Below, piece by piece: positions 1 through 7,733 of a DNA stretch of 23,265 nucleotides. This DNA comes from JBIOUF01 sp044866695 (GTDB lineage Bacteria > Actinomycetota > Actinomycetes > Propionibacteriales > Nocardioidaceae). The notes under the pieces were generated by a model. The model did not search any database and was not told the origin of the DNA. It saw only the letters and a list, made by a program, of their open reading frames with translations. Made by a program: the position numbers and the translations under genes. How positions within the stretch are numbered: position 1 is the stretch's first letter; each line of letters opens with the position of its first letter. The stretch spans positions 1 to 23,265 of the forward strand of contig JBIOUF010000122.1 in the NCBI GenBank assembly GCA_044866695.1. The letters are read 5' to 3'.

Positions 1-61
1 TGGGTGACAGGTTCCCATGCGAGCCCCCGGCGGCCCGAGGAGGCCGAGCCTGCGAGCCAAA

Positions 62-103
62 CGGTGGTTGAGGAGCGAGCTTGCGAGCGTCTCGAAACCA
101 CCG
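62..103. repeat. Intact palindromic repeat, short subfamily
   Basis: The termini CGGTGGTT (62-69) and AACCACCG (96-103) are perfect 8-bp inverted repeats. The interior carries GAGGAGCGAGC and GCGAGCGTCTCG, which pair only in part. The core has the direct hexamer GCGAGC twice, separated by TT. The copy at 5389-5426 is the same element in the opposite orientation. Confidence 0.75.
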
Positions 104-295
104 GCACCCTGGCTCGGGTCCTGCCACGGTCCCGCTGGTTGGCTTCGTGACGCTCGCTCCGCGGTTCCTGAGGAGGGCGACGAAGGAGCCCGTCTCGAAG
201 GGCGCTCCTCAGCCCGAGTCGAGACGCCTCCGTCTAACGCTCCGGCTCCTCAACTCAACCAGCGGGGGTGCCTGGGCGCAGTCCGTGCCATGGCT

Positions 296-344
296 CCGCT
301 GGTTTCGAGACGCCTTCGTTACCGCTCCGGCTCTCAACCAGCGG
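296..344. repeat. Intact palindromic repeat, long subfamily, next to the mtlA stop
   Basis: The ends CCGCTGGTT (296-304) and AACCAGCGG (336-344) form a perfect 9-bp inverted repeat. The interior, read on the minus strand, has GCCGGAGCG followed by an AGGCGTCTCG segment, as in the copy at 5438-5479. It lies 11 bp beyond the mtlA stop codon, so a hairpin in the mtlA transcript could act as a terminator or 3' end stabiliser. No T-tract follows, so a classical intrinsic terminator is not claimed. Confidence 0.7.
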
Positions 345-355
345 GGGGGACCCGG

Positions 356-2314
356 TCAGGCGTGCACCCCGTTCAGCACGGCCAGGACGTCGTCCGTCGA
401 CGTCGCCGCCTCCAGCTCCGCGACCCGGCTCTTGTCGGCGAAGACCGTCGCCAGCTGGCTCAGCACCGCGAGGTGGTCCCCGCCGGCGCCGGCGATGCCG
501 ACGACGAACTCCGCGCGCTTGCCGTTCCAGTCGATCCCGTCGGGGTAGCGGACGAAGGACAGCGCGGTGCGCCTGATCGAGTCCTTCGACTCGTTCGTGC
601 CGTGGGGGATCGCCAGCCCGTTGCCCATGAACGTCGACACCGACTGCTCGCGCTCGTGCATGGACTCCACATAGGAGCGGTCGACCGCGCCGGCAGCCAC
701 GAGCAGCTCCCCCACCTCGGTGATCGCGTCGTCCCTGGTGCGCGCGGAGCCCTGGAGGCGGATCGAGTCCCTGGCCAGCACGTCGCTCCCGGAAGCCTGG
801 CCCTCGGCCGGGAGAGGCGCTGCCGCTGCGGCGGGCTGCGCTGCAGGCTCCTCGCTGTTGGCCTGGTCGACCAGCGCGACGACCTCGTCGTACCGCGGGC
901 TGTTCATGAAGTCGTCGACCGAGACATGGATCGCCGACCCACTGCGCTGGCGAGCCCGCTCGGTCAGGTCGCGGTGGGTCACCACCAGGTCGTAGTCGTC
1001 GGTGAGGCTCGAGATGGCCTTGTTGACCACGGTGACGTCCTGGTGGCCGGCCTGCTGGATCTTGCGCCGCAGCACCGAGGCGCCCATCGCCGAGGAGCCC
1101 ATCCCGGCGTCGCAGGCGAACACGATGCTGTGGATCGGGTGCCCGCCCTGGCGCTCGGCGTTGGCGAACGCGGCGGACGCGATGGACTGCTTGCCCTTCA
1201 TGGACTCCATCTGAGCCGTGGCGTCCATCAGGTCGCCGTCGTCGCTCCGGTCCAGCTTCAGCAGCACCGAGCCGACCAGGAAGGACACGATCGCGGCCCC
1301 GAAGACGCCCAGGGTGACACCGAAGAAGTCGCCTCCGGGGGTCTGGGTGTAGACGGCGAAGATCGAGCCCGGAGCCGCAGGGGCGCGCAGCCCGATGTCG
1401 GTCAGCACGAAGAAGAAGATGCCGGTCATGCCGCCGGCGATGGTGGCCAGGATCATCTTGGGCTTCATCAGCACGAACGGGAAGTAGACCTCGTGGATGC
1501 CGCCGAAGAACTGGATGATCGCCGCACCGGGGGCGGATGCCTTGGCGATGCCGCGACCGAAGAACGTGTAGGCCATCAGCAGGCCGAGCCCAGGGCCCGG
1601 GTTGGCCTCGAGCAGGAACAGCACCGACTTTCCCTGCTCCGTGGCCTCCTGGATGCCGAGCGGCGTGAGCACGCCGTGGTTGATGGCGTTGTTGAGGAAC
1701 AGCACCTTCGCCGGCTCGATGAAGATCGAGGTCAGCGGCAGGATCCCGTTGTCGACCAGGAAGTTGACCGCGTCACCGAGCCTGGCGATGATCACCCGCA
1801 GGACCGGCGCGAGCAGGAACATGCCGGCGATCGCCATCAGGGCGGCGAGGATGCCCGCCGAGAAGTTGTTGACCAGCATCTCGAAGCCGGGCTTGATCTT
1901 GTGGCTCCACAGCGCGTCGAGCCGCTTCATGATCTCGGCGGTGAGCGGGCCCATGATCATCGCACCGAGGAACATCGGGGAGCCGGGGGTGTTCCCCATG
2001 AAGATCGGGTCGCTGGTGGCCATGATGACGCCCATCACCGACATCGCGCCGACGACGCCACCCCGGACGTCGTAGACGATCTTGCCGCCGGTGTAGGCGA
2101 TCAGGATCGGCAGCAGGTAGTAGATGGTGGGACCGACGGTCGTGGCAATCTTCGCGTTCGGCGTCCAGCCGTCCGGGATGAAGAAGGCGGTGATCAGGCC
2201 CCAGGCGATGATCGCCGCCATGTTGGGCATGATCATGTTGGACAGGAACGTGCCGAACTTCTGCACCCGGACGCGAACCCCGCCTCCGGTCCGCGCAGTC
2301 GCCGCTGTCGCCAT
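356..2314 (-). CDS. mtlA: PTS mannitol-type transporter, fused EIICBA
   Basis: This inner-membrane permease takes up a hexitol, most likely mannitol, and phosphorylates it as it enters. The 652 residues contain all three PTS units in the order of the E. coli MtlA family, and the length is close to that family's. An integral-membrane EIIC occupies about residues 15-350, with GGIHEVYFPF near its end. EIIB starts near residue 395 with FACDAGMGSS, whose phospho-cysteine is C401. EIIA follows an Ala/Pro-rich linker and has the phospho-histidine H571 in IPHGTNES. The ATG start is supported by GGGGAGGA a few bases upstream. HPr and EI are not in this window. The gene is divergent from a zinc dehydrogenase, which suggests a shared polyol pathway. 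Mannitol as substrate is inferred from family resemblance; another hexitol is possible. Confidence 0.93.
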   Translation of the reverse strand: MATAATARTGGGVRVRVQKFGTFLSNMIMPNMAAIIAWGLITAFFIPDGWTPNAKIATTVGPTIYYLLPILIAYTGGKIVYDVRGGVVGAMSVMGVIMATSDPIFMGNTPGSPMFLGAMIMGPLTAEIMKRLDALWSHKIKPGFEMLVNNFSAGILAALMAIAGMFLLAPVLRVIIARLGDAVNFLVDNGILPLTSIFIEPAKVLFLNNAINHGVLTPLGIQEATEQGKSVLFLLEANPGPGLGLLMAYTFFGRGIAKASAPGAAIIQFFGGIHEVYFPFVLMKPKMILATIAGGMTGIFFFVLTDIGLRAPAAPGSIFAVYTQTPGGDFFGVTLGVFGAAIVSFLVGSVLLKLDRSDDGDLMDATAQMESMKGKQSIASAAFANAERQGGHPIHSIVFACDAGMGSSAMGASVLRRKIQQAGHQDVTVVNKAISSLTDDYDLVVTHRDLTERARQRSGSAIHVSVDDFMNSPRYDEVVALVDQANSEEPAAQPAAAAAPLPAEGQASGSDVLARDSIRLQGSARTRDDAITEVGELLVAAGAVDRSYVESMHEREQSVSTFMGNGLAIPHGTNESKDSIRRTALSFVRYPDGIDWNGKRAEFVVGIAGAGGDHLAVLSQLATVFADKSRVAELEAATSTDDVLAVLNGVHA

Positions 2315-2339
2315 CTACGTCCTCCCCAAGTCGAGGTGT

Positions 2340-2381
2340 GTTGTGCTCCGGTTACCCCCGCAGCCGACAAGTATGCACAAC
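2340..2381. promoter_or_regulatory. Inverted repeat around the mtlA promoter, candidate operator
   Basis: GTTGTGC (2340-2346) and GCACAAC (2375-2381) are perfect 7-bp inverted arms separated by 28 bp. One arm abuts the predicted -10 hexamer of mtlA, and the other lies downstream of the predicted start. This suits a polyol-responsive repressor, but no regulator gene is visible in the window and the binding protein is unknown. Confidence 0.35.
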
Positions 2382-2398
2382 GCCGGACACGATGCCAA
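2370..2398 (-). promoter_or_regulatory. Candidate sigma-70-type promoter of mtlA
   Basis: On the minus strand TTGGCA (2393-2398; 5 of 6 matches to the -35 consensus) is followed after exactly 17 bp by CATACT (2370-2375; 4 of 6 matches to the -10). Transcription would start near 2363, giving a leader of about 50 nt before the mtlA ATG. Assigned by eye. Confidence 0.5.
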
Positions 2399-2402
2399 GC
2401 GA

Positions 2403-2425
2403 TCGGGCACGCGTTTTCTGCCCGA
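2403..2425. promoter_or_regulatory. Second inverted repeat in the mtlA/dehydrogenase divergent region
   Basis: TCGGGCA (2403-2409) and TGCCCGA (2419-2425) are perfect 7-bp arms around a 9-bp centre, just upstream of the predicted mtlA -35. It could be a regulator site serving both divergent genes. No function can be read from the sequence. Confidence 0.3.
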
Positions 2426-2568
2426 CTCTGTGGTTTTCCGCTCCAGGACCGCCCCGGCCCAGGGCTACACCGGCGGTGGCGAGGCAACCGGGAGAGGCGG
2501 GCCGCCTCAGGGGGTACTAGCGTCGGCAGGAGACGGCCGACCGGCCGTCCTCGACGTGTGGAGGTGGG

Positions 2569-3627
2569 ATGAAGGCACTGCGTTTCTACGCCCCCGAGGA
2601 CGTACGGCTGGAGGACGTGCCGGAGCCGCAGTGCGGTCCCGACGAGGTCAAGCTCCGGGTCCGCAACTGCTCGACCTGCGGCACCGACGTCAAGATCCTC
2701 TACAACGGGCACCAGAACCTCAGCCCGCCGCGCACCATCGGCCACGAGATCGCCGGCGAGGTCGTCGAGGTGGGCGCCGACGTCAACGCGGCGTACGGCT
2801 CGGACTGGCGGGTGGGCGACCGGGTGCAGGTGATCGCGGCGGTCCCCTGCGGCGACTGTCATGAGTGCCGGAAGGGCTGGATGGCGGTCTGCCAGAACCA
2901 GACCTCCGTCGGCTACCAGTACGACGGCGGCTTCGCCGAGTACATGATCGTGCCCCGGCAGGTGCTCAAGGTGGACGGGATGAACAAGATCCCGGACAAC
3001 GTCGGGTATGACGAGGCGTCGGCGGCGGAGCCGTTCGCGTGCGCCATCAACGCCCAGGAGCTGCTCGGCATCGAGGAGGGCGACTCGGTCGTCGTGTTCG
3101 GCGCGGGTCCGATCGGCTGCATGCACGTGCGCATCGCCCGGGGCGCCTACGGCTGCGGGCCGGTCTACCTCGTCGACGTGAACGACGCGCGCCTGGAGAT
3201 GTCGGCCAAGGCGGTCCAGCCCGAGGAGCTCATCAACGGCGCGGAGGTCGACGTCGTGGAGCGCGTCCGCGAGCTCACCGACGGCCGGGGAGCCGACGTG
3301 GTGATCACCGCGACGGCCGCCAACGTCACCCAGGAGCAGGCGATCGCGATGGCGGCCCGCAACGGCCGCATCTCGTTCTTCGGCGGCCTGCCCAAGACCA
3401 ACCCGACCATCACCTGCGACTCCAACATCGTGCACTACCGCCAGCTGCACATCCACGGCGCGAACGGCTCGGCACCGGAGCACAACAAGCGAGCGCTCTC
3501 CTACATCTCCACCGGGCAGGTGCCGGTCAAGGACCTGATCACCCGGCACATCCCGCTCGCCGACGTGATGGACGCCTTCTCGATCGTCAAGAACGGCGAG
3601 GCGATCAAGGTCACCGTCGAGCCCTGA
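2569..3627 (+). CDS. Zinc-dependent medium-chain dehydrogenase, probably polyol or polyol-phosphate
   Basis: This is a cytosolic NAD(P)-dependent alcohol dehydrogenase of the MDR superfamily (352 residues, normal length). Catalytic zinc ligands are seen as C37 in STCGTD and H59-E60 in GHE. The structural zinc site is complete, with C94, C97, C100 and C108. The Rossmann loop GAGPIG is at 178-183, and VYLVDVND follows, where the Asp usually favours NAD over NADP. The ATG has GGAGGTGG upstream. The gene is divergent from the mannitol-type PTS gene, so it may oxidise the imported hexitol phosphate, as the MDR enzyme GatD does for galactitol-1-phosphate. Canonical mannitol-1-phosphate dehydrogenase MtlD is a different family and is not seen here. 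Substrate is inferred from context only; sorbitol or threonine dehydrogenase activity cannot be excluded. Confidence 0.88.
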   Translation: MKALRFYAPEDVRLEDVPEPQCGPDEVKLRVRNCSTCGTDVKILYNGHQNLSPPRTIGHEIAGEVVEVGADVNAAYGSDWRVGDRVQVIAAVPCGDCHECRKGWMAVCQNQTSVGYQYDGGFAEYMIVPRQVLKVDGMNKIPDNVGYDEASAAEPFACAINAQELLGIEEGDSVVVFGAGPIGCMHVRIARGAYGCGPVYLVDVNDARLEMSAKAVQPEELINGAEVDVVERVRELTDGRGADVVITATAANVTQEQAIAMAARNGRISFFGGLPKTNPTITCDSNIVHYRQLHIHGANGSAPEHNKRALSYISTGQVPVKDLITRHIPLADVMDAFSIVKNGEAIKVTVEP

Positions 3628-3664
3628 GCCGGTTCGCCTCTCCTCGGGCTTCGCCCCAGGTCGG

Positions 3665-3670
3665 TAGCGT
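3665..3670 (+). promoter_or_regulatory. Leaderless-type -10 (TAGCGT) before the ABC-F gene
   Basis: TAGCGT ends 6 bp before the ATG at 3677, and no Shine-Dalgarno is present between them. This spacing would start transcription at or next to the A of the ATG. No convincing -35 is visible. The same arrangement recurs before glmS, nnrD and tsaB. Confidence 0.45.
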
Positions 3671-3676
3671 TCCCCC

Positions 3677-5353
3677 ATGGGGCACGTCGACGTACAAGGG
3701 GTGCGGTTCGAGCTGCCGGACGGGCGGGTGCTCCTCGACGACGTCTCGTTCCGGGTCGGCGAGGGCGCGAAGGTGGCCCTGGTCGGGGCCAACGGCGCGG
3801 GCAAGACCACGCTGCTGCGGATCGTCACCGGGGAGCTGGCCCCCCACGCCGGGACGGTGACCCGCTCCGGTGGCCTCGGCGTGATGCCCCAGATGGTCGG
3901 TCAGGACGGCGGGACGGTGCACGACCTGCTGCTGTCGGTGTCGCCTCCCCGGGTGCGCTCCGCCGCCTCCGCCGTGGAGCGGGCCGAGCTGGCGCTGATG
4001 GACGCCGACGACGAGCCCACGCAGCTGCGGTACGCCGAGGCGCTCGCCGACTGGGCCGACGCGGGCGGCTACGACATCGAGGTGACCTGGGACGTCGTCT
4101 GCACGACCGCTCTGGGAGTGCCGTACGACCGGGCGAAGCACCGCGACGTCGCGACGCTGAGCGGCGGGGAGCGCAAGCGGCTGGTGCTGGAGTTCCTGCT
4201 GGCCGGCCCGGACCAGGTGCTGCTCCTCGACGAGCCCGACAACTTCCTCGACGTACCGGGCAAGGAGTGGCTGAGCCGCCGGGTCCGCGAGTCGGCCAAG
4301 ACCGTGCTGTTCGTCAGCCACGACCGGCAGCTCCTCGCGGACACCGCGACCCGGGTGGTGACCGTCGAGCTGGGCGCCGCGGGCAACACGGTGTGGACCC
4401 ACCCTGGTGGGTTCGGCTCCTACCACGAGGCCAGGCGGGACCGGTTCACCCGGCTGGAGGAGCTGCGGCGCCGGTGGGACGAGGAGCACGCGAAGCTCAA
4501 GGCGCTGGTGCTCCGGATGAAGATCAAGGCCGAGTACAACGACGGGATGGCCTCGCAGTACAAGGCCGCGCAGACCCGGCTGCGCAAGTTCGAGCAGGCC
4601 GGGCCGCCGATCGCCGTCCCGCGCGAGCAGCAGGTGCGGATGCGGCTGCGCGGCGGGCGGACCGGCAAGCGGGCGGTGGTCTGCGAACGGCTCGAGCTGC
4701 TGGGGCTGATGCGCCCGTTCGACCTCGAGGTGTGGTACGGCGAGCGGGTGGCGGTCCTGGGCAGCAACGGGTCGGGGAAGTCGCACTTCCTGCGGCTGCT
4801 GGCCGCCGGCGGCTCGGACCCCGACGTGGAGCACCGACCCGTCGAGGACCGTCCCGTCGAGCCGGTCCGCCACACCGGCCGCGCGAAGCTCGGCGCCCGG
4901 GTGCGGCCGGGCTGGTTCGTGCAGACCCACGACCATCCCGAGCTGGTCGGGCGCACCCTGCTGGAGGTCCTGCACCGCGGCGACGAGCACCGCGACGGCA
5001 TGCCGCGTGAGCCGGCCTCCCGCGTCCTGGACCGCTACGAGCTGGCCCACGCCGCCGACCAGAGGTTCGAGTCGCTCTCCGGTGGCCAGCAGGCCAGGTT
5101 CCAGATCCTGCTCCTGGAGCTCTCTGGCGCGACCCTGCTGCTGCTCGACGAGCCCACGGACAACCTCGACGTGGAGTCCGCCGAGGCGCTCGAGGACGGC
5201 CTGGAGGCCTTCGACGGCACGGTCATCGCGGTCACCCACGACTGCTGGTTCGCCCGCGGGTTCGACCGGTTCGCGGTGTTCGGCGAGGACGGCGAGGTCT
5301 ACGAGTCGCCGGTGCCGGTCTGGGACGAGCGCCGGGTGCACCGGGCCCGCTGA
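3677..5353 (+). CDS. ABC-F family ATP-binding protein
   Basis: This soluble protein has two ATP-binding cassettes and no membrane domain, which is the ABC-F layout; members act on the ribosome as translation factors or antibiotic-resistance factors. Cassette 1 has Walker A GANGAGKT (37-44), signature LSGGERKR and Walker B VLLLDEPD. Cassette 2 has Walker A GSNGSGKS (about 362-369), signature LSGGQQAR and Walker B LLLLDEPT. A charged helical linker rich in Lys and Arg between the cassettes corresponds to the P-site tRNA interaction motif region. Length (558 residues) is typical. Cassette 1 has DEPDN where the family usually has DEPTN. The gene is convergent with gltA across a repeat cluster and looks monocistronic. 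Whether it confers resistance or is a housekeeping factor is not evident. Confidence 0.9.
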   Translation: MGHVDVQGVRFELPDGRVLLDDVSFRVGEGAKVALVGANGAGKTTLLRIVTGELAPHAGTVTRSGGLGVMPQMVGQDGGTVHDLLLSVSPPRVRSAASAVERAELALMDADDEPTQLRYAEALADWADAGGYDIEVTWDVVCTTALGVPYDRAKHRDVATLSGGERKRLVLEFLLAGPDQVLLLDEPDNFLDVPGKEWLSRRVRESAKTVLFVSHDRQLLADTATRVVTVELGAAGNTVWTHPGGFGSYHEARRDRFTRLEELRRRWDEEHAKLKALVLRMKIKAEYNDGMASQYKAAQTRLRKFEQAGPPIAVPREQQVRMRLRGGRTGKRAVVCERLELLGLMRPFDLEVWYGERVAVLGSNGSGKSHFLRLLAAGGSDPDVEHRPVEDRPVEPVRHTGRAKLGARVRPGWFVQTHDHPELVGRTLLEVLHRGDEHRDGMPREPASRVLDRYELAHAADQRFESLSGGQQARFQILLLELSGATLLLLDEPTDNLDVESAEALEDGLEAFDGTVIAVTHDCWFARGFDRFAVFGEDGEVYESPVPVWDERRVHRAR

Positions 5354-5388
5354 GGCTCCCCCCGCCGGGGCAGCGCGCTCAGGCACTC

Positions 5389-5590
5389 GTGGTTTCGAGA
5401 CGCTCGCAGGCTCGCTCCTCAACCACCGAAGCCGCGTTGGTTGAGGAGCCGGAGCGCTAGCGGAGGCGTCTCGAAACCAGCGGGACCGTGGCAGAGTCCC
5501 AGCCCGGGTCCGGTGGTTGGCTTCGCGACGCTCGCAAGCTCGCTCCTCAGCCCAAGTCGTGACGCTCGCAAGCTCGCTCCTCGGGCCTCG
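5389..5590. repeat. Right cluster of palindromic repeats between abcF and gltA
   Basis: The 253 bp between the convergent ABC-F and gltA stops hold at least two intact units and two decayed ones, and nothing else recognisable. Unit 5389-5426 has GTGGTT and AACCAC ends and the short GCTCGC core. Unit 5438-5479 has TGGTT and AACCA ends and the long core containing the palindrome CGCTAGCG. Decayed copies lie at about 5509-5553 and 5556-5585, both with GACGCTCGCAAGCTCGCTCC. The cluster belongs to the same family as 36-345. Placed between convergent genes it may stop transcription from both sides, although no T-tract is seen. Confidence 0.72.
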
Positions 5591-5606
5591 GGGAGGGGGG
5601 CGCTGC

Positions 5607-6944
5607 TCAACCTCCGGCGGTGCGCTGGTCGAAGGAGACGTAGTCGCGGGTCCGGTCGCCGGTGTAGATCTGCTTCGGGCGGGCGATCTTCTGCTCGCGG
5701 TCCTGCACCAGCTCCAGCCACTGGGCCAGCCATCCCGACGTGCGCGGGATCGCGAACAGGACGGTGAACATCTCCGGCGGGAACTGCAGCGCCTCGTAGA
5801 TGAGGCCGGAGTAGAAGTCCACGTTGGGGTAGAGCTTGCGCTTGACGAAGTACTCGTCCTCCAAGGCGATGTGCTCGAGCTCCTGGGCGATCTTCAGCAG
5901 CGGGTTGACCCCGGTGACCTCGAAGACGTCGTCGGCGGCCTGCTTGATGATCTTGGCCCGCGGGTCGTAGTTCTTGTACACCCGGTGCCCGAAGCCCATC
6001 AGGCGCTCCTTGCCGTTCTTCACCCCGTCGATGAAGTCCGGCACCTGGGCGATGTCGCCGATCCGCCGGAGCATCCGCAGCACGGCCTCGTTGGCGCCGC
6101 CGTGCAGCGGGCCGTACAGCGCGGCGATCCCCGCGGCCACCGAGGAGTACGGGTCGACCTGGGTCGACCCGACCGCGCGCACCGCGTTCGCCGAGGCGTT
6201 CTGCTCGTGGTCGGCGTGCAGGATGAACAGCACCTCGAGCGCGTGGATCAGCCGCTCGTCCGCGACGAACCTGTGCTCGCTCATCTTGAACAGCATGGAC
6301 AGGAAGTTCGCCGCGTAGCCGAGGTCGTTGTCGGGGTAGACGTACGGCTTGCCCTGCGCGTGCCGGAACGACCAGGCGCCCAGCGTCGGCATCTTGGCGA
6401 TCAGCCGGACCACCTGGATGTGCCGGTTGTCGGGGTCGGCGATCCGGCTGGACTCGGGGTAGAACGTCGAGAGGGCGCCGACCGAGGCCAGCAGCATGCC
6501 CATCGGATGGGCGTCGTAGCGGAACCCCTGCATGAAGTTGCGGATGTTCTCGTGCACGAACGTGTGGTAGGTGATCTCGTGGACCCAGGCGTCGTGCTGC
6601 TCCTTGGTGGGCAGCTCGCCGTGGATCAGCAGGTAGGCCACCTCCAGGTAGGTCGACTTCTCGGCGAGCTGCTCGATCGGGTAGCCGCGGTACTCGAGGA
6701 TTCCCTGCTCGCCGTCGATGTAGGTGACCGCGCTGCGACACGACGCGGTGTTGGTGAAGCCGGGGTCGTAGACCGCGATGCCAGGGTCCTCGTCGCCGGT
6801 GCGGATCTTGCCCAGGTCGGTGGCCTTGATCGTGCCGTCCACGATGGGCACCTCGTAGTCCTGCCCGGTCCGGTTGTCGCGAACGGTGAGGGAGTCGGCG
6901 GAGTCCGCGCCGCGGGGGGTGTCGGCGCTCAGCGTCTCGGTCAC
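5607..6944 (-). CDS. gltA: Citrate synthase (type II, GltA)
   Basis: This enzyme condenses acetyl-CoA with oxaloacetate to give citrate, the entry step of the TCA cycle, in the cytosol. The catalytic triad of the family is visible: H281 in GPLHGGANEA, H320 in GFGHRVYKNYDPRA and D376 in VDFYSG. The DHEQNAS motif is also intact. The protein is 445 residues, close to the usual 430-440. I chose the GTG at 6944 because AGAGGAG lies just upstream of it. A GTG at 6986 would add 14 residues but has no ribosome site. The gene is divergent from rplM and separated from the convergent ABC-F gene by repeats, so it is probably monocistronic. Confidence 0.95.
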   Translation of the reverse strand: MTETLSADTPRGADSADSLTVRDNRTGQDYEVPIVDGTIKATDLGKIRTGDEDPGIAVYDPGFTNTASCRSAVTYIDGEQGILEYRGYPIEQLAEKSTYLEVAYLLIHGELPTKEQHDAWVHEITYHTFVHENIRNFMQGFRYDAHPMGMLLASVGALSTFYPESSRIADPDNRHIQVVRLIAKMPTLGAWSFRHAQGKPYVYPDNDLGYAANFLSMLFKMSEHRFVADERLIHALEVLFILHADHEQNASANAVRAVGSTQVDPYSSVAAGIAALYGPLHGGANEAVLRMLRRIGDIAQVPDFIDGVKNGKERLMGFGHRVYKNYDPRAKIIKQAADDVFEVTGVNPLLKIAQELEHIALEDEYFVKRKLYPNVDFYSGLIYEALQFPPEMFTVLFAIPRTSGWLAQWLELVQDREQKIARPKQIYTGDRTRDYVSFDQRTAGG

Positions 6945-7001
6945 GGCGGCTCCTCTGGTGGCGGCTGTAGTCGCTTCTCGTTGCACGCGTGGATACCGGT
7001 C

Positions 7002-7007
7002 AACCTA
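7002..7007 (-). promoter_or_regulatory. Possible -10 of gltA
   Basis: On the minus strand TAGGTT (7002-7007) lies about 57 bp upstream of the chosen gltA GTG. A poor -35 candidate, TTGCCG, lies 19 bp further upstream. Weak assignment by eye. Confidence 0.25.
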
Positions 7008-7044
7008 ACCCCCAGGTCGAGCGGCCCGGCAAGCGACGGGCGTT

Positions 7045-7074
7045 TTGACCGGCCACCCGCGCCCCCGGTAGTCT
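7045..7074 (+). promoter_or_regulatory. Promoter of the rplM-rpsI operon
   Basis: TTGACC (7045-7050; 5 of 6 matches to the -35) and TAGTCT (7069-7074) are separated by 18 bp. Transcription would start near 7081. This is the best -35/-10 pair in the window and fits a strongly expressed ribosomal protein operon. Confidence 0.6.
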
Positions 7075-7080
7075 TGACGG

Positions 7081-7234
7081 TCGCGGCCACACCCGTGTGT
7101 TCCGGCCTGTCTGCGCCCTCTCGGCGCGGGCACCGCCGGATCCTGGCCCGCGTCCGGTCCGCTCCGGCGGCCCGGACGAGACACCGGAGGACGGAACCGA
7201 CCGCCGGACACCCGACCAACCAGAAGGCAGCCCC
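7081..7234 (+). promoter_or_regulatory. Long structured 5' leader of rplM
   Basis: About 154 nt lie between the predicted transcription start and the rplM GTG. Two perfect stems are visible. GCGCC/GGCGC (7113-7117 with 7123-7127) has a 5-nt loop. CGTCCGG/CCGGACG (7151-7157 with 7172-7178) has a 14-nt loop. Ribosomal protein operons are often controlled by binding of one product to such a leader. Autoregulation by L13 here is inferred, since no characterised leader was matched. Confidence 0.4.
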
Positions 7235-7690
7235 GTGCGCACGTACAGCCCCAGGCCCGCGGACATCAGGCGCGAGTGGTACGTCATCGACGCCACCGAC
7301 GTGGTGCTCGGCCGGCTGGCCGTGCAGACCGCCAACCTGCTGCGCGGCAAGCACAAGCCCACGTTCGCCCCGCACGTCGACGGCGGGGACTTCGTGATCG
7401 TCGTCAACGCCAAGAAGGTCGCCCTGTCCGGCACCAAGCGCGAGACCAAGCTGGCCTACCGGCACTCGGGCTACCCCGGCGGCCTGTCCTCGACCACGTT
7501 CGGCGAGCTCCTGGAGAAGGACCCGCGCCGGGCGATCGAGAAGGCGGTATGGGGCATGCTGCCGAAGAACCGGCTCGGCCGGCAGATGATGCGCAAGCTC
7601 AAGGTTTACGCCGGGCCCGAGCACCCGCACCAGGCCCAGAAGGCCCAGCCGTTCGAGATCACCCAGCTGTCGCAGCAGCCCACCGCCTAG
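7235..7690 (+). CDS. rplM: 50S ribosomal protein L13
   Basis: This is a structural protein of the large ribosomal subunit. The 151-residue product begins VRTYSPRPAD and continues WYVIDATDVVLGRLA, which is the family's standard N-terminus. The body carries KVALSGTKRETK and YRHSGYPGG, and PKNRLGRQMMRKLKVY near the end. The GTG start at 7235 is chosen because the family begins at this RTYS segment; longer readings in frame would add an unrelated proline-rich tail. GAAGGC upstream is a modest ribosome site. It is first in an operon with rpsI, 43 bp apart, behind a long leader. Confidence 0.97.
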   Translation: MRTYSPRPADIRREWYVIDATDVVLGRLAVQTANLLRGKHKPTFAPHVDGGDFVIVVNAKKVALSGTKRETKLAYRHSGYPGGLSSTTFGELLEKDPRRAIEKAVWGMLPKNRLGRQMMRKLKVYAGPEHPHQAQKAQPFEITQLSQQPTA

Positions 7691-7733
7691 GCGACGGCGA
7701 CCCGAGACCCAGGACCGAGAAGGACACCGTTTC

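Larger units (their letters stand above)
36..345. repeat. Left cluster of dispersed palindromic repeats; no gene in 1-355
   Basis: This stretch downstream of mtlA has no credible coding region. It contains two intact palindromic units (62-103 and 296-344, listed separately) and degenerate or partial copies between them, for example around 132-174 and 216-263. The shared vocabulary is TGGTTGAGGAG at one end and CTCGAAACCA at the other, in both orientations. The same vocabulary recurs at 5389-5590. The arrangement resembles REP-like intergenic elements that accumulate at gene ends. Long open frames crossing this segment are GC-driven and read through the repeats. Confidence 0.75.

Noticed and set aside
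17..2572. Very long open frame (851 codons) on the plus strand opposite mtlA
   Set aside because: It is antisense to a gene with complete PTS motifs, has the His/Arg/Asp-rich composition of a GC-driven shadow frame, and runs through the repeat cluster.
3611..5422. Long minus-strand open frame opposite the ABC-F gene
   Set aside because: No family motifs, and the composition is that of a shadow; the opposite strand has both ATP cassettes intact.
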